A stretch of 64,000 bases of DNA, taken from assembly GCA_903813345.2 (NCBI GenBank), contig CAIIXF020000009.1, positions 15,771,759 through 15,835,758 on the forward strand, given 5' to 3'. The position numbers and the translations under genes are program-made. Numbering within the stretch: the stretch's first letter is position 1; each line of letters begins with the position of its first letter. Positions 55,821 through 64,000 of this stretch are shown one piece after another. Source of the stretch: Owenia fusiformis. Taxonomy: Eukaryota; Annelida; Polychaeta; Sabellida; Oweniidae. Under the pieces are notes generated by a model. It was given only the letters and a program-made list of their open reading frames with translations. It was not told the origin of the DNA and made no database searches.

Positions 55821-56934
55821 ACGGCATTGACTTACATGGGGACATATACCATTGACCAATGACTTAACATTATGTATGTCATCATATTATGTTAAGTCAA
55901 TGCACCCTTGATGAAATCTTCATTTCTCAGAAGAACTCACGTTAATCGAATCTCAACAAGTACATTCATGTGGGATAGTATTGCTAGAATCCATATTCAA
56001 TAGTAAGAATAGGGTTTCTTAACAGGGCATTATAGCTCCACGTCTACTGACATGGTTTCAGACGTGTAGCTTAACAGATACTTTTCTTAAACATGAACTT
56101 ACGCGTTCACGCTTTGCATTTGGACGTGTAATCTCTCTCTCTAGTAATACATGTAGACTCTTGCATAAATCCACATTCTGATACTCTATTTCAAAACCAT
56201 TCAAACACCTTCTACATAATATATTGTTAAGCGATTTTTCAATAATGACATGTGGTCTATCAGTAAGTGAAGTATAAACGGAAATGGAGTAACTCTCCCG
56301 AGTCATACCAATTAATCACATTATCAAATATCTATACATTAGTCAGTTACACCCCCTTAGGTAGCAACACAATAGAATGAGCTGTATTTTATTTTAAAGA
56401 ATATCCAGCTGTAGCAAAGAGGAGTGCATTATTTTTCTATTGCAAGCTATCAAAAACCAGTGTGGCACAAAAGACAATAGACTAATACGCGATAGACAAA
56501 AACAGTCATTAACATCGTAAATATCTCCCGCAATGCATCACTTCAAGTGGAACAAATTTTCATTGGTTCGTTGATTAAACCAAATTCTCCCAACCTTAAA
56601 ACCATGTTTATGTGTATTGTCGGGACGATAAAGGTCATACTAATATATATATACCTTTAGTATAGTCTATAATAGTTATTAGATAATGTTGGCTTTGGTA
56701 AACACCTCAGGGGATCAATTATATACCAAAACAATTTGTACTGTCAGTTTGGCAAAGGAGTTAATTGTTTATTAGCTTCAATGTCAAAATGAAAAGAGAC
56801 CACAGAAATGTTCATTACAAGTGCTAATTTATTATTATGAGTTTAAAATTTACATATATGATCCTACAACTAAAGCTATAAACATCATCATAATTTAAGT
56901 TAAGAAATTGAATTCTTTGATTACCATGATATGT

Positions 56935-57110
56935 AATGGTATACTTTCAGAATCATGCAGTTTTTCTCCATTTTGAGCACATTTCAAGTGATTTGGGGCA
57001 TTTTTGGGCCAAAGTTGTCAAAAGTGACCCTCCTGGAATTTTTTAAAAAGTGAGCACCCCTGCCCCCCCCCCCCTGGCAAATCCTGGCTATGGGCCTGAG
57101 GGTCCACTGT
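56935..57110. repeat. Truncated copy of the 53361 MITE family
   Basis: AATCATGCAGTTT, CAAGTGATTTGG, AGTTGTCAAAAGTGA and CCTGGCAAATCCTGGCTA match 53430-53568, but the left end is missing. A poly(C) run is present at about 57065-57076. Confidence 0.7.
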
Positions 57111-57474
57111 TACTCTATGAGACCATCATGTCATTTTCACTCACATATCATGAAATTAATTTTAACATTGAAATATTCATTATTTAATTAAATACCAAAG
57201 CTTAAAAGGTTTCATGTAGCATATTTGATAGCAATGGTTGGTACAATCCAATATAAAAACATTAAAACATTCAGGAATGCTATCATATTCAATCTTTTAT
57301 TTTCTATTAGATTAATTTTTTCTTGAATTTGAATAGGGAATAACACTGCATATTCGAAATATTTGAATGCATTACTGGTCTGTGTATTTTCTTATTTTCT
57401 TAATTTCAGTCATTTTGATTTTAATTATGAAACCCAATTCTTTGTGTTTCTGACATAATAATAAAGCAACTTAC

Positions 57475-57595
57475 CTTTGTATTTAACCTCTGACCTAAAA
57501 TTTACTAGTGGAATTTATCCTTAAGCTGTCAGTCTTGAAAACTTTAATTCAGCTTTAATACCAGTTGTGTGAATTCCACATTCTTTGCCTTGAAC
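57475..57595 (-). other. Candidate 5' UTR exon of membrane gene
   Basis: On the minus strand ATTTACAG precedes and AAAG/GTAAGTTG follows a 121-base segment with stops in all frames. It could be a noncoding upstream exon of the gene starting at 50283. Only the splice-site pattern supports this. Confidence 0.25.
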
Positions 57596-58547
57596 CTGTA
57601 AATGCAAATATTCTACTTGTATAGTATTCAGGTTAAACATTCAAACCTTTCTTAACTATGTAAAGTTCACCTTGTATCCACATGTATCCTTATGGAATAT
57701 TTCCCAGCAAGATAAGTTTAGTCAACAAACTTTAGAATTTTGGTGTTTGTCATTTCAGTCCATTTATGTAGTCCACTGGTAATTTTGTTAAGAGGGGAAG
57801 GGCCATACATTTACTTAATCCAATTTTACATGCACATTGCAATGCGTTCATAATCTGCACACGAATCAGCCGGTGTTCCTATCCGTTATAAAAATACCTT
57901 CTCAAAGCTTAAAAAGCCATGTACAAACAGTATGTTTTATTGATTTAGCTATAAATGCTCAACTTTGCACTAATCTGCATTCCGTGATGAAGCTACTTCA
58001 CAACCACTTTTATCTTGAGTAAACAATTACATATACATCATCAAATAACATCATTCAAACATTCCATGTTGACTTGGGTTTTTAAATAGTTAAGTTGGCA
58101 ACATCTGATTTTAATATTTAGTCTATATGGTGCATTTCTATTGCCAGTGTTAATAAAACTATATTTATATCATCATAATGATAAAATTCCTCCTTATAGA
58201 TTTCCTTTCTATTATCATATTAAACTCTATGTCTGTTATGTATGTTAGTGTACTTAGTCCAATATACATGTAAACCCTTTCTGGCTGTTTCACAAACCTT
58301 TTGTGCTTGAAATTCTGAATATTACATTTTGAATGGGATCAATGATTGCCAGAAGTTGGATAAACAGTATACAAGTGTCGACCTCTCCAGATGTCAACCA
58401 GCAAAATTGTATACCGAAACTGTAAACCGAGAAACTACTGTTTCAAGGTTTACAGTCGATTAATAAAATAAATGTATTTGTAAATAGTTTATAAATCTGT
58501 TTTCACATGAAAATTCTCCCATGTTGTGATAGTACAGGACTATAGTC

Positions 58548-59131
58548 TGGGTTTGTAGAAAAAAACGGGAACCGGGTAGTAAATCCTCCATGCTGGATTC
58601 AAACTTGGTACCTGGTACCCGGTCCAAAACCGGGTACCCAAAAAAAAATAAAAAAAATACAAATATAAAACATAATTACAGTTGGGGACAAAAATAAATG
58701 ACAGGTCGATTTTCGATCACCATTTCCTAATTATGGTGGTCTGAAAGCCCATAATTTCCAATATTGTCTAGATACATATCCCTTAAAATTTGTATATTTT
58801 ACATTTTGTATAATCTCATCCACTGATTTATGGCCTCTTGTAAATTCTCTTATTTTTAACATGGGAAATCCTCACTTCAGCAAATCCACCTGTCATTTAT
58901 TTATGTCCCCAACTGTAGATCATTAGAAAACATGAAAGATTTGTTTTGAATTTACAAAAATGTATGTAACTTCCTTCAAAATTGAGGTAGAAGCTTCAAA
59001 TAAAAAGCATTTTAAGGCTCTTTTCTTCCTCTATCATCATTATCATATTTTCATTGGTTATGGGGGATGCGATTGCACCCCATGGAGGATTTACTACCCG
59101 GTACCCCTGTACCCATTTTTTTCTACAAACC
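58548..59131. mobile_element. GGGTTTG-family foldback, rearranged copy
   Basis: Starts GGGTTTGTAGAAAAAAACGG and ends TTTTCTACAAACCC. The left arm matches the 42931 element through CATAATTAGATCATTAG and is interrupted by a TA-flanked MITE at 58679-58915. The right arm is shortened. Internal family sequence then restarts at 59132 (CAAGGCTCTTTTCTTCC), so copies are stacked or rearranged here. Confidence 0.65.
58679..58915. mobile_element. 237-bp Tc1/mariner-type MITE
   Basis: CAGTTGGGGACAAAAATAAA is inverted at the right end as TTTATGTCCCCAACTG; flanked by TA (58677-58678, 58916-58917). The uninterrupted sequence CATAATTAGATCATTAG at about 32807 serves as an empty site. Confidence 0.88.
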
Positions 59132-59297
59132 CATTTCAAGGCTCTTTTCTTCCTCTATCATCATGGTCATATTTTCATTGGTTATGGGGGGATGCGATTG
59201 CACCATCAAACCCCCTCCTGGCTACGCCTATGACATAGTAAGTTCCTCACTTCGAGAGCCATGTTAGATTTTGAAACTTATGGCTAAACGGAGAAGT

Positions 59298-59807
59298 GAA
59301 CAGCTGATCAATAGTGACCTTTGAAATTGAATTAAGTCGATCCGCGGCTTACTTTTGGTCTCTAACTGTGTCTTACATCAGTATCATCAATCCGTGTAAG
59401 TACTGGAGCGCTGGAGTACTTCTTTTTCGATCAAGACTTGTAAATTGTTCATCGAGTTAAAGTTTTACAGACCTATTTCAGGCCTGTCAACTTGGGAACT
59501 TGCTATTTCCAATATGGCGGTTTGCTAGGTGTGAGATACGCAACGAACGAAATGAATTTTGAGAATTAGTTAGGTTCGGACAACCTCCGGAGATTTACGA
59601 AAATGTCCGAGCAGAAACCGCCATATTGGAATTTGGCAGTAAAACGATTCACTCGACTAACAATTACAAGTCTTGATCGAAAAAGAAGTACTCCAGCGCT
59701 CCAATACTTACACGGATTGATGATACTGATGTAAGACACAGTTAGAGACCAAAAGTAAGCCGCGGATCGACTTAATTCGATTTCAAAGGTCACGATCATT
59801 GAGCTGT
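59298..59807. repeat. Foldback repeat, ~165-bp arms
   Basis: GTCGATCCGCGGCTTACTTT and ACTGGAGCGCTGGAGTACTT on the left are inverted on the right (about 59640-59807). The loop holds a CAGGCCTGTCAACTTGGG half-element (about 59480) and a smaller inverted pair around CCAATATGGCGGTTT. Confidence 0.78.
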
Positions 59808-60044
59808 CCAAATGCTCTGTGGGAAAGCTATTATATCAAAATCCAAATAGCTTTCGCAGGAAGTAAATAGTAAGATGATTTGAAAAACATGACAAATCAA
59901 TCTTACTCAATTTCAATAGTTCATATATTGTTTTGATTATGATTTAAATCTGTAAATAGCAGAGAGGTAAGGTTTATCCCGTACCAGGACTATAGTCCTG
60001 CAATGAGAGCATTGTTTTGCCTGTACGATTACAACATGGGAGAA

Positions 60045-60445
60045 TTTTCTACGCTTCTTACTCTTAAGATACCTATTTCAATAGATTCCTGGGTATTTTA
60101 GCATTCTTTTCTTGTACTTGAATCCACAATTTTCTGGGTTTATCGGCAGAACAAAGAAATTTTCGTTTTAATCACAATATTTGCGTGTAATATTTAACTT
60201 ATTTCAACCGTCAAATTCCTCCATTTTTGGTGCTTCTGGGCCACATCCGGGTCGGTCAAACGGGGAATCCCCTTTTAAATCCAACCGCCATCTTGGAAAG
60301 TGATGGAATATCTCTCGATGAAAAAGAACAATGTTCCCGTTCTGCCGATATACCCAGACAATTGTGGATTCAACTACACGAAAAGAATGCTAAAATACCC
60401 AGGAATCAATTGAAGTAGGTATCTTAAGTGTAAGGGGCGTAGATA
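60045..60445. repeat. Nested inverted-repeat insertion inside the 59974 element
   Basis: CTACGCTTCTTAC, CTTAAGATACCTATTTCAAT, GGGTATTTTAGCATTCTTTTC and ATTGTGGATTCAA-type blocks at about 60049-60160 are inverted at about 60325-60440. It interrupts the left terminal repeat relative to the right one, so it arrived later. Its target duplication is unclear. Confidence 0.65.
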
Positions 60446-60519
60446 ATTCGAGACCGTATCTGTTGCAAGACTAACGCCTGGCGTAACCGTCACTATGTTA
60501 TTCAATGTTTTTTAAGTAG

Positions 60520-61140
60520 CGCAAGGATCCTGCCATGACCGTGGTAATGTTATCGTGAAAGCCTGGTATAACCGCGACGATGCTGTATTATATTGCAATG
60601 CCTGCCATGACCGTGATAATGTAATATAGTTCTACAAGGCTCGGTATGACCGTGACAATGTAATATAGTACTGCAAGGCGCTGGCATGACCGTGACAATG
60701 TAATATAGTATTGCAAGTTCAGGTATGAGAGTGGTAATGTAGAAATTTACGATTAGGACTGCTATAACCGTGACAATGTGTATTGCAAAGCCTGGCATGA
60801 CCGTGGCAATGTAATATAGTACTGCAAGGCCTGACATGGCCGTGACAATGTAATATAGTATTGCAAGGCTTGGTATGACCGCCGTGGCAATGTGATATAA
60901 TATTCCAAGTTCGGGTATGAGAGTGGTAATATAGAAATTTATGATTTGCTATAAGTGACCATGACAATGTGTTTTTGAAAACCTGGCATGACTATGGCAA
61001 TGTATTATGGGATCGCAAAGCCTGGTATGACCGTGACAATGTAATATAGTATTGCAAGGCCAGGTATGAGGGTGGTAATGTAGAAATTTAGGCTTAGTCC
61101 TACTATGACCGTTATAATGTATTGCAATGACTAGTAAATA
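60520..61140. repeat. ~40-bp minisatellite with higher-order period
   Basis: TGACCGTGACAATGTAATATAGTATTGCAAGGC-like units recur about every 40 bp. A distinct module (GGTATGAGAGTGGTAATGTAG, AAATTTACGATTAGG) recurs near 60720, 60913 and 61064, giving a longer period of about 150-190 bp. His/Cys-rich open frames on the minus strand are by-products of the repeat. Confidence 0.8.
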
Positions 61141-61598
61141 TGTATGACATAATGCCAGGAATATCCTTAACAATTTTATGTGATCCGCATTTCAACTAAA
61201 CAGTTTAATACTATGATCATGGTGTTTAACTACCTTAATCATGTCAAAATCAAAATTACTACTATTCATTAATATTCACATTCGCTTATAAACCACAATA
61301 AAGGCTACGGTCGCGCCAGGCTTCCACGATAACACTTTCAGGGTCATGACAGGCCTTGCAATATAATACAGCATTGTCACGGTTATACCAGCCTGTCACG
61401 GTTATACCAGGCTTACACAATAACACTACCACGGTCATGGCAGGATCCTTGCGCTACTTAAAAACACTTATTAACATGGTGACGGTTGTGGCAGGCGTAA
61501 GTCTTGCAATAGATAGCATGTGGATAATTCTCCCAAGTTGTAATCGTACAGGCAAAAGAATGCTCTCACTGCAGGACTATAGTCCTGGCACGGGATAA

Positions 61599-62395
61599 GG
61601 TAAGGTGTGTTAATTTACATGATGCAACGTGTAAGATTTTGATTATTTATCATAATATAAAGTTATCCCATTCCTATTTTTCAACGAAACGTCCACTGAA
61701 GTGTAAATTGTTATGTCTTACACAATGTCATCGGCGTAGAATCGGAGCAAAAGTGACCCGGGCCATCAATATAAAGATGGCTATGTGTTAACTTCTTCGT
61801 AAGGCCACTGTATCGTGTATTGGTTAGAGACTCGAGTAAGCTATGTGCAAATAGTAAAGTATCATGGCACATAAATTCATGAAATATTTTTGAATTTCTG
61901 TAAACAGGGCTGCCACCTCAGCTTCAAAGCAAATGAAGTTCACGACCCTTATCCAAAACTTAACTGCAATCGACTTACCTATTTGTGTATTGCTCTTGTT
62001 TTAATCAGTTATTTTTCACCGAACTGCTATTATCCTATTGCACGGCATGGGTAAATGTGTACCGTTCCGCCTTTGATAGTTAACGTTGAACAATGTCAAT
62101 GTAATGTCCAGAATACTCAATGTTACTGGTAAACTTTAAAATCAGGAAAATACAAAGTGCTAATTTGTAAAAACTATACTCTTCCTTTCAAAAATGTTGA
62201 CTATTTTTCACTGAAAAGACTGTATAATTAAAATATGCTTTGAGACATTATCATTTCGAAAACTTGAGTACAACAGCCAGAGACATAAAAAACAAGGAGA
62301 TCAACGATCCTTCATCATGTATACAGAAAAACACGATGAAAAGTAAGCCTATTGCATCTATGATAATCACCCGGGGATAATCAGTAGGATTTGCC
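61599..62395. other. Foldback-family remnant, then no gene
   Basis: About 61607-61735 (TTAATTTACATGATGCAACG, AAGATTTTGATTATT, CCACTGAAGTGTAAATTG) continues the family core seen at 44226-44350. Beyond it I see AT-rich DNA without a gene. A weak minus-strand donor (AATAG/GTAAGTCG near 61970) has no supporting frame. Confidence 0.5.
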
Positions 62396-62398
62396 AAG

Positions 62399-62424
62399 AG
62401 GGGGGGGGGGCGGGGGGCGGGGGG
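62399..62424 (+). other. G-quadruplex-prone G-run
   Basis: A run of at least ten G is followed by two six-G blocks separated by single C. On the plus strand this easily forms a G-quadruplex. Function unknown; sequence to 64000 shows no recognised gene. Confidence 0.6.
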
Positions 62425-64000
62425 CGACTTTTGGGTATGGATGGTTCCTGGGGATCGGTCATGCGTGAAGCGTGCCCCCTCGATCTAGGGGGAGGCACGA
62501 TGTAGACTAGACACTGACATAAGTATCGTTTCTGTCATTATGACTTTAACTAGCTCCACCCTCCTAAGCAGGAATCCAGAATCCGTACCTCCTCTTCAGA
62601 AAGAATATATTCTGGATTTTGAAGCCCTGTGATCGGAGGATGAATTAGTTTTACGATGGCCTCAGGCTCTAGAGCTTTCATTTCTAGGCTCGCTTTCAAA
62701 TCTGAAAAATCTGGGAAAAAAGGGGAGCAGTCCTCTCCCCCTTCCGACGCCAGTGTCTATCTGATCGCCTACCTTTACAAATGTATGGGCACCGAGATGA
62801 ATTTATGTTACGTTCAACAAAATAAGTATTATTTTGTTCAATCTATTTTTTGTAGTCAACCATCTCTACGATTTTGATCTTTTGTGTATAAAATAAATAA
62901 CTTTCTATCAAAACCACTGAGGTATGGGACATTTAAATAATAACATAAAGCTATGGAATGTCCTACGTTTTGATTGCACAAATCAAAAACGATGACATCA
63001 GTAACTGCAACTATCTCACATGTTTCGGTGATGATAAAATTGTGCAATACACATACCATGCCAGGTCATTCAATAAGTTCGCGGAAAAATCCTCTCATTT
63101 CAAGTTATTTCTTCGTGAAATGTTAACATAACATCCAAAATATCGTGTTTACGAAAAAGACCTACCACTCTCGAATCAGTTACTCTCCACAGTTGGGTAC
63201 ACTACGATGTACACGTGGTGGTCGCATCGTCGTGGTCTGTAATGTCTCGTATAGTTAATTTCATTCTGGCTATTAGTCACTTTGGATTATGATGAGAAAA
63301 CGCACGTACATGTAACATTACATTATGTTCAGTGTGAAAATAAAAAAATACACTTAAAAATAGAGAGGTTTCGCAAAACGATTTTTAGCTCAACGAATCC
63401 GTAGCCGTAACGTCATTAGAAAGGTTTCGCACAACGGGTTAGCTAAAACGTATCCGCATACGTATCTCATTACGGTTTACGGAAACGTATTTCGTCTTTT
63501 GTTTTTTGAAGTACGTAATTATAAACGCATCTCAATCCGTGTTTAATATGAAAACTAGGGTCAATTGAAAGGAATTCATCTGCACTAAGATTTCCATACA
63601 CCATTGAGAGTGTCCAGTGTGTCAGCTTTCAGAATCACAACTCCATAAGTATTATTGGTGAATGCAAAAATACATATTAACCCTTTCATCCCAAAGGGAT
63701 CATTTATTAATTTCATGAAATCAATTTCAAAATGAAGAATATCCATTAGGCCAGAAAAGATCATTTCTAGGTTTACAATAACCAATTCATTCTACAAGAT
63801 GCGTAAACATTTCTGTTTTCGGTAGAAATGATATTTGATATTTGAAATTAGTGTGTACATTTGCGTTTACTAATTCCCGAGAATATTAAGAATGCAGCAA
63901 GTGCGTCTTGACTTAACATGAAAGCATGCACGCTTTACGTAACATCATCATATCCCTTTTGACTTCATTTTCTTTTTAAGTATGCCCTTATAAGTATACT
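62425..64000. other. No gene seen
   Basis: Short open frames lack family signals. A repeated AGGTTTCGCAMAACG and AACGWATCCG phrase occurs at about 63365-63455. Nothing else is supported. Confidence 0.45.

Larger units (their letters stand above)
59974..61598. mobile_element. 1,625-bp TIR element with 8-bp duplication
   Basis: Both ends begin TTATCCCGTRCCAGGACTAT and share about 75 bp, including the palindrome AGGACTATAGTCCT and TTTGCCTGTACGATTACAAC. GGTAAGGT flanks both sides (59966-59973 and 61599-61606). The related uninterrupted sequence at about 44215-44232 shows the site once. Inner arms with GCGCAAGGATCCTGCCATGA (about 60518) are inverted at about 61437. No transposase ORF. An 8-bp duplication suits a hAT-like element. 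Confidence 0.83.

Noticed and set aside
56058-56306. 82-codon minus-strand frame with an internal GTAAGT donor, possible upstream exon of the membrane gene
   Set aside because: It has no recognisable content, and the in-frame stop before the 50283 ATG means it would not extend the protein.
60550-61173. His/Cys-rich minus-strand frames resembling a metal-binding protein
   Set aside because: The pattern is the translation of the ~40-bp minisatellite, differs between frames and lies inside a noncoding transposon.
62656-62877. 73-codon plus-strand frame starting M-A-S-G-S-R-A-F
   Set aside because: No homology signal, no splice support, and the composition changes abruptly halfway.

Overview
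This is a eukaryotic, AT-rich genomic window from what looks like a marine invertebrate. Spliced genes have consensus GT-AG introns. The P450 resembles vertebrate CYP4V. There is a Crypton of the DUF3504/KIAA1958-like type, several LINE groups, and very dense small DNA transposons. I cannot name the species; a lophotrochozoan or invertebrate deuterostome fits, and this is inference. I saw no rRNA, tRNA, CRISPR or bacterial operon.

Two host genes are supported. (1) 8.67-11.86 kb, plus strand: the last four coding exons of a CYP4-family cytochrome P450 (ExxR, PERF, heme-Cys loop, stop, AATAAA). Its upstream exons were not found in the window. (2) 25.84-50.28 kb, minus strand: a complete five-exon reading frame of 670 codons assembled by splice phase. 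It encodes a protein with a five-residue N-terminus, one membrane helix and a roughly 640-residue tail rich in Tyr/Pro motifs, which is the layout of a transmembrane signalling adaptor. I do not recognise the family. Its 19.4-kb first coding intron holds most of the mobile DNA.

Mobile DNA by region. 1-5.6 kb: degenerate tandem repeats. 5.6-8.6 kb: an internally deleted minus-strand LINE with an inverted duplication. 10.9-16.9 kb: a MITE with a 9-bp target duplication, two mariner relics and a Tc1/mariner-like TIR element. 19.24-24.97 kb: an intact two-ORF LINE with target-site duplication and poly(A). 33.48-38.28 kb: two apparently identical head-to-tail 2,404-bp Crypton units, each with a four-exon, 424-aa tyrosine recombinase. 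39.26-40.09 kb: an 831-bp near-perfect foldback. 42.15-45.99 kb: four insertions nested inside one another, each bounded by its own target duplication. 47.9-49.0 and 51.7-53.9 kb: LINE relics and MITEs. 58.5-61.7 kb: a second foldback cluster, including a 1,625-bp element with an 8-bp target duplication that carries a higher-order minisatellite.

The most notable items are the exact tandem Crypton pair, the nested stack, a DNA-transposon family with repeated 6-bp target duplications, the LINE ORF1 joining zinc knuckles to an SGNH-hydrolase-like domain, and the adaptor-like membrane gene.
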